The notes under the pieces were generated by a model, which saw nothing but the letters and a program-made list of their open reading frames with translations, searched no databases and was not told the origin of the DNA. From positions 1-30,113 of the forward strand of contig JAVBMP010000036.1 of NCBI GenBank assembly GCA_031552315.1: 30,113 bases of DNA, given 5' to 3'. Position 1 is the first letter of the stretch. Each line of letters starts with the position of its first letter. The stretch comes from JAVBMP01 sp031552315. Its GTDB lineage: Bacteria > Desulfobacterota > Desulfovibrionia > Desulfovibrionales > Desulfovibrionaceae. Positions 15,268-22,784 of this stretch are shown one piece after another. A program made the position numbers and the translations under genes.

Positions 15268-16209
15268 ATGGCAAACACAAAAAATTTTGATGTCCTTATT
15301 CTGGGCGGCGGCATAGCCGGTATGACAGCGGCTATTTACGGGGCGAAAGCCAACTACAAATGCGCCATTCTGGAAACCAATATCACCGGCGGCCTTGCCA
15401 ACTCCACCTACACCATTGAAAACTTCCCCGGCTTTATTGAAGAACACGGCATGGAGCTTATGCAGAAAATACGCAACCAGGTTGATCACCTGGGCGTGCA
15501 TACTGAAGAAGCCGTTGTTATAAAAAGCTTTGACATCAGCGGTGGCAAGGGTGAACTGAAAAAGGTTGTTATTGACGACTGCGGTGACGAAGTTGTGTTC
15601 ACCGGACGCGCCATTATCATCGCCACCGGGCGTGAACCGCTTAAGCTTGACGTGCCCACGGAATCTGAACATATCCACTACTGCGCCATTTGTGACGGCC
15701 CGCCGTACAAAGACAAGACCGTGCTTCTGGTAGGCGGCGGCAACAGTTCTTTTGACGAAGGCCTCTACCTGATGCAGCTTGGCGTAAAAGAACTGCATGT
15801 TATTGAAATTATGGATCGTTTCTTCGCCGCTCAAAGCACTCAGGACAAACTGCTGGGCCTGCCCGGCGTGAAGGGCCACAAGAGCACCAAATGCGTTGAC
15901 GTGAAGCTTAACTGCGACGGCCGCCTGTGCGCCGCCGTGCTTGAAGACACCCAGAGCGGCGAACGCCGTGAACTGGCCGTTGACGGCGTGTTCGTGTTCC
16001 TTGGCCAGCGCCCGCAAAGCGACATGTTCAAGGGCCTGATCAACATGGACAAGGCCGGTTACATTGAAGCCAGTGAAGGCATGGAAACCAACATCCCCGG
16101 CGTATTCTCCGCCGGCGACATCAACCGCAAGAGCTTCCGCCAGCTTACCACGGCTGCCGCGGACGGCACCATTGCCGCCCTTATGGTTGACCGTTACCTG
16201 CGTTCATAG
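15268..16209 (+). CDS. thioredoxin reductase-like FAD flavoprotein
   Basis: The 313-aa product has a FAD-binding start (DVLILGGGIAGMTAAIYGAKA), the redox pair C139-A-I-C142 inside HYCAICDGPPY, a second dinucleotide motif VGGGNSSFDEGLYL, and the final FAD contact GVFSAGDINRKSFRQLTTAAADG. It would reduce the thioredoxin encoded just upstream. In classical NADPH enzymes the second motif is followed by HRRxxxR; here the matching place reads HVIEIMDRFF, so the usual NADPH phosphate contacts are missing and the donor may be NADH or another carrier. The ATG at 15268 begins the conserved fold; AAGGG lies about 9 nt upstream. Confidence 0.92.
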   Translation: MANTKNFDVLILGGGIAGMTAAIYGAKANYKCAILETNITGGLANSTYTIENFPGFIEEHGMELMQKIRNQVDHLGVHTEEAVVIKSFDISGGKGELKKVVIDDCGDEVVFTGRAIIIATGREPLKLDVPTESEHIHYCAICDGPPYKDKTVLLVGGGNSSFDEGLYLMQLGVKELHVIEIMDRFFAAQSTQDKLLGLPGVKGHKSTKCVDVKLNCDGRLCAAVLEDTQSGERRELAVDGVFVFLGQRPQSDMFKGLINMDKAGYIEASEGMETNIPGVFSAGDINRKSFRQLTTAAADGTIAALMVDRYLRS

Positions 16210-16232
16210 ACTATTTTCGCGAACAGGTTTAG

Positions 16233-16267
16233 AATCCCCTTGTGTATTTGCGCAAGGGGATTTTTTT
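16233..16267 (+). terminator. rho-independent terminator
   Basis: AATCCCCTTG (16233-16242) pairs with CAAGGGGATT (16253-16262), followed by more T (TTTTTTT from 16261). It ends the reductase transcript. Confidence 0.92.
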
Positions 16268-16318
16268 GTAGAAAACTTCTTTAATAACTGCGCGTTATAA
16301 CGCAAACAAGCATAATTT

Positions 16319-16340
16319 GAGGCTGTTGCACAATGGCCTC
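16319..16340. repeat. solo 22-bp palindrome
   Basis: GAGGCTGTTGCACAATGGCC followed by TC, a close match to the left end of the MITE-like elements but followed by unrelated sequence. Confidence 0.75.
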
Positions 16341-16369
16341 AAATTTACACCCGAAACCAACCGAGGGGT

Positions 16370-16417
16370 CGCGGGGAAATCATTTCCCCGCGTGGGGTCC
16401 AGGGGCGAAGCCCCTGG
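16370..16417. repeat. pair of GC-rich palindromes upstream of the penicillin-binding protein
   Basis: CGCGGGGAAAT (16370-16380) and ATTTCCCCGCG (16382-16392) are perfect inverted repeats around one base; CCAGGGGC (16399-16406) and GCCCCTGG (16410-16417) form a second hairpin. Similar GGTCCAGGGGCGAAGCCCC blocks are dispersed intergenic repeats in many bacterial genomes (recalled, not searched). Confidence 0.7.
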
Positions 16418-16451
16418 CCGCCGGAGGCATCCCCAAACCCATTTTTTATTT

Positions 16452-19034
16452 ATGTGGCGCATAGCAAAAATTTTCAGCATAGTGTTATTTTTTCTTCTGC
16501 TGGCGGCGGGGGGCTGGTACTTTTTTGTGCCCAAACCCCCGCTGCTGGAAGGGGTAAGTTTTTCCCCCCTGGTGCTTGACCGCAACGGGCGGCTGTTGCG
16601 TCTTGGCCTTAGTGAAGATGAAAAATACCGGATATTTACACCGCTAAAAAATATCGCTCCAGAAATGGTGCAAGCCACGCTGTTGTATGAAGACCGCAAG
16701 TTTTACCAGCACAGCGGGGTAAACTTTGGGGCCTTGCTACGCGCCTTCCACAGTTCCTATCTGGGTGGCGGGCGGCGCATGGGGGCGTCCACCATAACGA
16801 TGCAAACGGCGCGGCTGCTTTACGGGCTGGATACCAACAGCATACCCGGCAAGCTGCGGCAGATTGAGCGGGCCTTCGCGCTGGAACGGCATTATTCCAA
16901 AGATGAAATTTTGGAAGCCTACCTTAACCTGGCCCCCTATGGTGGCAATTTGGAAGGTTGCGGCGCGGCGGCGCGGGTGTATTTCCATAAAGGTGCGGCT
17001 TCCTTGAACCTTTCTGAAACGCTGGCCCTGGTAAGCGTGCCGCAAAACCCGGCCCGCCGCAACCCGATGGCCTTGCGGAAAGATGCCGACGCCTTGCAGG
17101 AGGCCCGCAACCGGGTGTTCCAAATTTGGCTGGATGCCCACCCGGAAGACGCCGGGCAAAAGTTCCTTATATCCGCCCCGCTTGCCGTTTACGGGCCGAA
17201 GGATCTGCCCTTCAGGGCGCCGCATGTTTCCATGGAAGCGGTGGAACGCTTCCGGGCCAGCCCCGGGCGTTACAATTCCACCATCCGCACAACCATTGAT
17301 GCGAATTTGCAGGCCTTTTTGGAAAACCAGCTTGAAGCGTATTTGCAGCGTGAACGCAAGCGCAACATTAAAAATCTGGGGGCCGTGCTGCTGCATTGGC
17401 CCAGTATGGATATTTACGCGCTGGCCGGTTCAGCGGATTTTTACAACCCGGAAATAAGCGGGCAAATAGACGGTTCAGAGGCCCGGCGCTCGCCCGGTTC
17501 CACCCTGAAGCCCTTCATTTATGCGCTGGCGCTGGATCAGGGCCTTATTCACCCCAAAACACTGCTTTATGACACGCCGCGCAGTTTTGCCGGTTACGAC
17601 CCGGAAAATGCCGACCAATTGTTCAAAGGCCCGCTAAGCGCCACAGACGCCCTGGTGCAAAGCCGCAATATCCCGGCCATTCAGCTGGCCGGGCGCTTGA
17701 AAGACCCGGATTTATATGAATTTTTGCAGGGCACCGGGGCAAGCCTGCCCTATGCCCGCGACCATTACGGCCTGTCCCTGGTGCTGGGCGGGGCGGAAAT
17801 ACCCATGCGTTACCTGGCCGCGCTTTACGCCATGCTGCCTAATGGCGGGGTGTTTCATGAACCGCGCCTTTACATGCGTTCCGGCGGGCGCAGGGCAGGG
17901 CGGGATGCGGCGGCTTCGCCACAAACAACTTCGTCACAAACAACTTCGTCGGGGGCGGCTTCGTCCGTAGCGGTTTTGTCGGGGGCGGCTTCGTCCGTAG
18001 CGGCTTCGTCAGGGACGGCTTCGTTCGGGGGTTCCGCCAATCCTTTCGCGGTGGGGGGCGGTGGTGCTCCCGCGGGCGCTTCCGGTGGTGTTTCCCCAAG
18101 TGCTTCCGCAGGCGCTTCCGCTGAAGGGCGGCGCTTTTTTTCAGCGGAAGCGGCAGCCCTTACCCTTGATATGCTTAAAGATAACCCAACGGTGCAGCGG
18201 GTGCGCTTTTTGGGGCAACGCGCGGACAAGCTGCCCCTGTACTGGAAGACCGGCACATCAAACGGGCAGCGCGATGCCTGGACTTGCGGCGTGTTCGGCC
18301 CCTATGTGCTGGTGGTATGGATAGGCAACTTTGACAACACCCCCAATCTGCATTTTATAGGGGCCAGCGCGGCCGCGCCCCTGTTTCTGGACATAGCCGC
18401 CGCGCTGGAGGCGCGCGAAGGCCTTATAGACCTGCCCGGCCAGGGCTGGGAAAAGCTGAATATAAGCCGCATACCCGTATGCGGCGCAACCGGCGACGTA
18501 AATACCGCCCTGTGCCCGGAAGTTGTGGAAACCTGGTTTATCCCCGGCGTTTCACCCATTGCGGATTCCGGCGTGTACCGCAATATTTTGCTGGATGAGG
18601 CCAGCGGCTTGCGGGCCTGCGTGGAGGAACCGGGCAAAACCCGGCGGCAGGTATGGGAATTTTGGCCCACAGACCTGCAACAGGGCTTTCGCATGGCCGG
18701 TATAAGCAAAAGCCCGCCCCCGCCCTTCATGCCCGGTTGCGAATCAACCGCCGGGGCCTTGCCTGGCCTTGCGCCGGAAATTGTCACGCCCAAATATGGC
18801 GTGGTTTACCAGCACAGCGTTTCCAACCCGGCAGGCAGCGTAATTCCGCTAACCGCGCGGGGTGACGCGGATGTCACGCAGTTTTTCTGGTTTTCCGGCA
18901 GCAAGTTCATAGGGCGCGCCAAACCGGATGAATCCCTGCTCTGGCGGCCCGGCGGCGGCCGTCATAACTTGCAGGTAATGGACAATTTCGGGCGTTCAAG
19001 CACCCGCGCCGTGCAGGTGGACAGCATGGAATAA
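16452..19034 (+). CDS. pbpC: class A penicillin-binding protein, PbpC type
   Basis: An 860-aa two-function peptidoglycan synthase. Membrane anchor about 5-26; glycosyltransferase domain with catalytic EDRKF (E80) and GASTITMQTARLL; transpeptidase with nucleophile S350 and K353 in SPGSTLKPF, SRN at 404-406 and KTGTS at 599-603; then a C-terminal domain like that of E. coli PbpC (from about 770). An Ala/Ser/Gly-rich insert at about 479-559 sits inside the transpeptidase between SRN and KTG, made of 15-bp repeats. ATG 16452 has no good ribosome site close by (GGAGG is 27 nt away); it was chosen because the membrane anchor follows at once. Catalytic motifs look intact. Confidence 0.9.
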   Translation: MWRIAKIFSIVLFFLLLAAGGWYFFVPKPPLLEGVSFSPLVLDRNGRLLRLGLSEDEKYRIFTPLKNIAPEMVQATLLYEDRKFYQHSGVNFGALLRAFHSSYLGGGRRMGASTITMQTARLLYGLDTNSIPGKLRQIERAFALERHYSKDEILEAYLNLAPYGGNLEGCGAAARVYFHKGAASLNLSETLALVSVPQNPARRNPMALRKDADALQEARNRVFQIWLDAHPEDAGQKFLISAPLAVYGPKDLPFRAPHVSMEAVERFRASPGRYNSTIRTTIDANLQAFLENQLEAYLQRERKRNIKNLGAVLLHWPSMDIYALAGSADFYNPEISGQIDGSEARRSPGSTLKPFIYALALDQGLIHPKTLLYDTPRSFAGYDPENADQLFKGPLSATDALVQSRNIPAIQLAGRLKDPDLYEFLQGTGASLPYARDHYGLSLVLGGAEIPMRYLAALYAMLPNGGVFHEPRLYMRSGGRRAGRDAAASPQTTSSQTTSSGAASSVAVLSGAASSVAASSGTASFGGSANPFAVGGGGAPAGASGGVSPSASAGASAEGRRFFSAEAAALTLDMLKDNPTVQRVRFLGQRADKLPLYWKTGTSNGQRDAWTCGVFGPYVLVVWIGNFDNTPNLHFIGASAAAPLFLDIAAALEAREGLIDLPGQGWEKLNISRIPVCGATGDVNTALCPEVVETWFIPGVSPIADSGVYRNILLDEASGLRACVEEPGKTRRQVWEFWPTDLQQGFRMAGISKSPPPPFMPGCESTAGALPGLAPEIVTPKYGVVYQHSVSNPAGSVIPLTARGDADVTQFFWFSGSKFIGRAKPDESLLWRPGGGRHNLQVMDNFGRSSTRAVQVDSME
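17915..18034 (+). repeat. 15-bp tandem repeat, about eight units, in pbpC
   Basis: Eight in-frame 15-bp units beginning TTCGTC or a variant run 17915-18034 (for example TTCGTCGGGGGCGGC and TTCGTCCGTAGCGGC), coding for short Ser/Ala/Thr/Gln units. Confidence 0.85.
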
Positions 19035-19038
19035 ATCC

Positions 19039-19215
19039 GGGACCATTCCACAATGGCCTTTTTGCCCTTTTGCGTCGTGCCCATGTTTCGTAGTCCCGCG
19101 CGAAGGTCATATATGCTTGAATATACTCCCTCCGCACGGGACCACGGGACCACGGGATCACGGGACAGGGGCACTCCTTGTAAAAGAACAAAAATTCTCA
19201 TTGTGCAATAGTCTC
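19039..19215. repeat. MITE-like element, copy 3 (177 bp)
   Basis: It begins 4 nt after the pbpC stop with GGGACCATTCCACAATGGCC and ends CATTGTGCAATAGTCTC, with the same inner blocks as copies 1 and 2. Two interior segments differ: a longer piece after TCGTGC, and four 9-bp units of type CACGGGACC between CCGCACG and GCACTCC. It has no transposase. Confidence 0.88.
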
Positions 19216-19307
19216 AAATCCGGGACGCCGCCTGTTTTCTTTGCTTGACGGGGCTGATAAGGCTGTTTTAAAAGACGGTAAACAATATAAAACCGTTGTG
19301 GGTAATA

Positions 19308-21371
19308 ATGAGTAAAAAATATAGCAAGGGCCATAAAGGCGGGGATAAAACGCGGCCCGGCATGCAGCCGGGTATGCCGCCAGGTATGCAGCCCGGCATG
19401 CAGCCCGGTATGCAGCCCGGTATGCAGGCTGGCGCGTGCCTGGCCGGGCAGGCCCCGGCCGGTAGCGCCGCGCCTGAAAAAATGCCCGTTACCGCGCCAG
19501 TTTTGCAAAACGGGCCTGAAACAGCGGCCAGTGCCGCCGGGAGCTTGCCGGTAACTGTTCAGGTAAAAGAACAGGGAAATGTTCCGGCCAAAGTTTCAGA
19601 ACCTACGGAAAATAATGATAAAAAATCCGACAAGGCCACAATTTCCCTTTCCAGCCTGAACATGCTCCGGCGTTGTCTGGTTTACTTCAAACCGTACAAA
19701 ATACAGATTTTTCTGGCCCTGATCGGTATGAGCATGGCGGCGGCGGCGGAAGGGGCCACGGCCTGGCTGGTGCAACCGGCCATGGATGAAGTGTTTATTA
19801 AAAAAGATATGACCTATCTTTATCTGGTGCCCATTGCCCTGATTGTTGTCACCTGCTGCAAGGGCGGCGGGCGGCTTATGCAAAACTATATGATGCAATA
19901 TTGCGGGCTTAACGTGCTGGAACGCCTGCGTGATGAACTGTACAGCAAAATTATCCGCCTGCCGTTGCGCTTTTTTGAAGGGGCGCAGGTGGGCATGCTC
20001 ATGTCGCGCATCATCAATGATGTCGCGGCCATACGTTCTAGCCTGCCTGCCCTGGTAATGGCCATACGCCAGGTAATTACCATGATTGTGCTTTTGGGCG
20101 TGGCCTTTTACGCCAATGCCAAGCTGGCCTTCATAGGGGTTTTTGTGCTGCCGGTGGCGGCCTTCCCCTTTATCTATTTCGGGCGCAAGCTCCGCAAGCT
20201 CGGGCACAAGAATTATGAAAAACTTTCAGATATTTCCATACTTTTGCAGGAAATTTTAAGCGGCATACGCATTGTGAAGGCCTTTTCAACAGAAAAGTTT
20301 GAAAACAGCCGCTTTGATGTGGAAAACCGCCGCCTGGTCAAAATAAACCTTAAACAATGCCTGGCCGGGGAATGTTCTTCCGCCAGCATGGAAGTGGTTG
20401 GGGCGCTTGGCATAGCCGTGGTCATTTTTTACGGCGGCTTGCAGGTTATAAGCGGCGAGGCCACACCGGGCAGCTTCTTTTCTTTCATAGCCAGCATGGC
20501 CCTGCTTTATGAACCGCTAAAAAAACTTACCGCCGCCAGCAATGAAATTCAACGCGCCCTTTCCGGGGCCGACCGCGTGTTTGAAATGCTGGATTCACCG
20601 GAAATAAAGGTGGAAGAAGCGGGCGACATGGAATTTGCCGGGGAAATACGCGAAATTACCTTTGAAAATGTAAGCTTTTCCTACGCGGAAGAACCCGTGC
20701 TGCAAAACCTTGGCGTAACCGTGCGGGCGGGTGAGCGCATTGCCCTGGTTGGGCCTTCCGGCGCGGGCAAAACCACCTTTGTAAACCTGCTGCCCCGTTT
20801 TTATGACCCAAGCGCGGGCCGGGTGTTGCTTAACGGCGTGGATTTGCGTGAATATACCCTGCATTCCCTGCGCAATAAAATTGCCGTGGTTTCACAAGAC
20901 AGCTTTTTATTCAACACCACGGTCAGCGCCAACATAGCCTACGGCCAGCCTGATTTGCCGCAAACGGATATTGAAAGCGCCGCCAAAGCCGCCTATGCGC
21001 ACAACTTTGTAAGTGAAATGCCCCTGGGCTATGATACCATTGTGGGTGAACGCGGGGTAAAACTTTCCGGCGGGCAAAAGCAACGCCTTACCATTGCCCG
21101 GGCCATAGCCAAAAACGCGCCCCTGCTTATTCTGGATGAAGCCACCAGCGCCCTGGATTCAGAATCGGAAAAGATTGTGCAGCAGGCGTTGGAAAACCTT
21201 ATGCGCGGGCGCACCAGCTTTGTCATTGCGCACCGCCTTTCTACCATACTGGGCGCGGACCGCATTTTTGTTATGGAACGCGGCAAGATTGTGGATATGG
21301 GCAAGCATGAGGAATTGCTGCCCCGCTGCGAGCTGTACGCCAAGCTGTACGCCATGCAGTTCAACGGTTAG
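19308..21371 (+). CDS. MsbA-type ABC exporter (membrane and ATPase domains fused)
   Basis: The 687-aa product is a half-transporter working as a homodimer, most like lipid A flippases of the MsbA group. After an unusual N-terminal extension of about 115 residues come six membrane helices (from about 120) and an ATPase with Walker A GPSGAGKTT (about 482), Q-loop SQDSFLF, signature LSGGQKQR (about 586), Walker B LLILDEATSALD (about 605) and H-loop IAHRLST (about 640). The extension contains PGMQ tandem repeats (residues about 17-40). ATG 19308 has only a weak GGGT upstream, so the true start could be further in, before the conserved LNMLRRCLVYFKPY. The exported lipid is not known. Confidence 0.9.
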   Translation: MSKKYSKGHKGGDKTRPGMQPGMPPGMQPGMQPGMQPGMQAGACLAGQAPAGSAAPEKMPVTAPVLQNGPETAASAAGSLPVTVQVKEQGNVPAKVSEPTENNDKKSDKATISLSSLNMLRRCLVYFKPYKIQIFLALIGMSMAAAAEGATAWLVQPAMDEVFIKKDMTYLYLVPIALIVVTCCKGGGRLMQNYMMQYCGLNVLERLRDELYSKIIRLPLRFFEGAQVGMLMSRIINDVAAIRSSLPALVMAIRQVITMIVLLGVAFYANAKLAFIGVFVLPVAAFPFIYFGRKLRKLGHKNYEKLSDISILLQEILSGIRIVKAFSTEKFENSRFDVENRRLVKINLKQCLAGECSSASMEVVGALGIAVVIFYGGLQVISGEATPGSFFSFIASMALLYEPLKKLTAASNEIQRALSGADRVFEMLDSPEIKVEEAGDMEFAGEIREITFENVSFSYAEEPVLQNLGVTVRAGERIALVGPSGAGKTTFVNLLPRFYDPSAGRVLLNGVDLREYTLHSLRNKIAVVSQDSFLFNTTVSANIAYGQPDLPQTDIESAAKAAYAHNFVSEMPLGYDTIVGERGVKLSGGQKQRLTIARAIAKNAPLLILDEATSALDSESEKIVQQALENLMRGRTSFVIAHRLSTILGADRIFVMERGKIVDMGKHEELLPRCELYAKLYAMQFNG
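19356..19427 (+). repeat. 12-bp tandem repeat, six units, at start of ABC exporter gene
   Basis: Six 12-bp units of type CCCGGTATGCAG run 19356-19427 and encode PGMQ. Units 5 and 6 are identical and the others differ by one to three bases. Confidence 0.9.
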
Positions 21372-21375
21372 GCTT

Positions 21376-21514
21376 GGAATCACAACGGCCCTTTTGCCCT
21401 ATGAACTGCGTCAGGAAAGTTTTTATTTCGGTCGAGTACCATCAGAGTACACTTCCTGCATAAAAAACTTTCCTTCCTTGTCATAGGCCAAAATTGCTCG
21501 TTGTTTAGTTTGCC
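21376..21514. repeat. diverged member of the MITE-like family
   Basis: The left part (CACAACGGCCCTTTTGCCC, then ACTGCGTC) and right part (CTTCCTTGTCATAGGCCAAA) align with the other elements, but the core is different. Inverted arms are ACAACG/CGTTGT, TTTTGCCCTATGA/TCATAGGCCAAAA (21392-21404, 21481-21493) and GGAAAGTTTTTA/TAAAAAACTTTCC (21414-21425, 21461-21473), so nearly the whole element can fold into one hairpin. It follows the ABC exporter stop by 4 nt. Confidence 0.7.
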
Positions 21515-21532
21515 TAATAAAAAAAACAATTT

Positions 21533-21554
21533 GAGGCCATTGTGCAATGGCCTC
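21533..21554. repeat. solo 22-bp perfect palindrome
   Basis: Perfect 10-bp arms GAGGCCATTG and CAATGGCCTC around TG, 37 bp before argJ. Its last 17 bases equal the right end of MITE-like copy 1. Confidence 0.85.
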
Positions 21555-21591
21555 AATTAATTAACCAGTTCTACACATAAGGGTGCCAATC

Positions 21592-22782
21592 ATGACAACA
21601 TATACCCCCATCCCCAAAGGCTTCAAATTCGCAACCGCGTCCGCCGGTTTCAAAACGCCGGGGCGGCAGGATAGCGCCCTGGCTGTAAGCGATACCCCGG
21701 CAGTGGCGGCCGGGGTGTTCACCACCAACCTTTTCAAGGCCGCGCCCGTACTGGTTTGTCAGGAAATGCTGGCGGCCTCGGACAAGGCGCGGGCCGTGCT
21801 GGTAAACACCGGTCAGGCCAACGCCTGCACCGGGGATGAAGGCCTTGAAAACTGCCGCCGCACGCAAGAACTGGTGGGCAAGGCCGCCGGGCTTGCGCCG
21901 GCTGAGATTTTTCCGGCTTCCACCGGGGTTATCGGGGCGCAGCTCAAGATGAACCTGTGGGAAGATGTTGCCCCCAAACTGGCCGCCAACCTTGGCAAAA
22001 TGAATCTGGAAGATTTCGCCAGGGCCATTATGACCACGGACAGCTTCCCCAAATACGCCCACGCTGTGGTTGACGGCATTACCGTAAGCGGCGCGGCCAA
22101 GGGCGCGGGCATGATCTGCCCGAACATGGCTACCACATTGGCCTTTGTTTTTTGCGATGCGCAGGTGGAAGCAAAAGACTGGCAAGCCCTGCTAAGACGC
22201 GTTACGGAACTTACCTTCAACCGGGTGACCGTTGATGGCGACACCAGCACCAATGACAGCATTTTCGCCTTTGCCAACGGGGCCAGCGGCCTGAAGGCGG
22301 AAGGGGCGCTGCTGGCCCGGCTGGAAGACGCCGTGCGCGAGGTGCTGGGCAAGCTGGCCTACATGCTGGTGCAAGACGGGGAAGGGGCCACCAAAGTCGC
22401 GCATATCAACATACAGGGCGCGGCCAGCGACGCGGACGCGCAACTGGCCGCCCGCGCCGTGGGCAATTCCCAGCTTGTCAAAACCGCCCTGTACGGCAAA
22501 GACGCCAACTGGGGCCGCATTGTGGCCGCCCTTGGGCGCAGCGGGGCCAGCTTTGACCCGCAGGCCGTTAGCGTGAAGCTGGGCGGCATTGAAATTTTCC
22601 GTAACGGCGGCCCGGTGGCGGAAAGCGGTACGGAAGCCTTTGAGGCCGCACTGGCGGAAAAGCTGCAAGCCCGCGACATTGCGCTGGACATCCAACTGGG
22701 CGGCGGCAAGGGGGCTTACAGACTGCTGGCTTCCGACCTTACGCACGGATACGTGAACATCAACGCCGATTACCGGAGCTAG
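21592..22782 (+). CDS. argJ: glutamate N-acetyltransferase / amino-acid acetyltransferase
   Basis: The 396-aa ArgJ moves the acetyl group from N-acetylornithine to glutamate in arginine synthesis, and in two-activity versions also uses acetyl-CoA. The precursor cuts itself before a threonine: here KGAGMICPNMATTLAF puts the cut at A180/T181, with ATTL in place of the commoner ATML. Other signs are LVNTGQANACTG, IFPASTGVIG, VDGDTSTNDS and the C-terminal YGKDANWGRI. ATG 21592 has AAGGGTG 7 nt upstream. It is followed after 2 nt by the hydrogenase-related gene, an odd partner, so the two are probably translationally coupled. Confidence 0.96.
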   Translation: MTTYTPIPKGFKFATASAGFKTPGRQDSALAVSDTPAVAAGVFTTNLFKAAPVLVCQEMLAASDKARAVLVNTGQANACTGDEGLENCRRTQELVGKAAGLAPAEIFPASTGVIGAQLKMNLWEDVAPKLAANLGKMNLEDFARAIMTTDSFPKYAHAVVDGITVSGAAKGAGMICPNMATTLAFVFCDAQVEAKDWQALLRRVTELTFNRVTVDGDTSTNDSIFAFANGASGLKAEGALLARLEDAVREVLGKLAYMLVQDGEGATKVAHINIQGAASDADAQLAARAVGNSQLVKTALYGKDANWGRIVAALGRSGASFDPQAVSVKLGGIEIFRNGGPVAESGTEAFEAALAEKLQARDIALDIQLGGGKGAYRLLASDLTHGYVNINADYRS

Positions 22783-22784
22783 CC

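Noticed and set aside
19356..19427. Possible CRISPR or VNTR array at the start of the ABC exporter
   Set aside because: The units are 12 bp, in frame and without spacers, so this is a coding tandem repeat.
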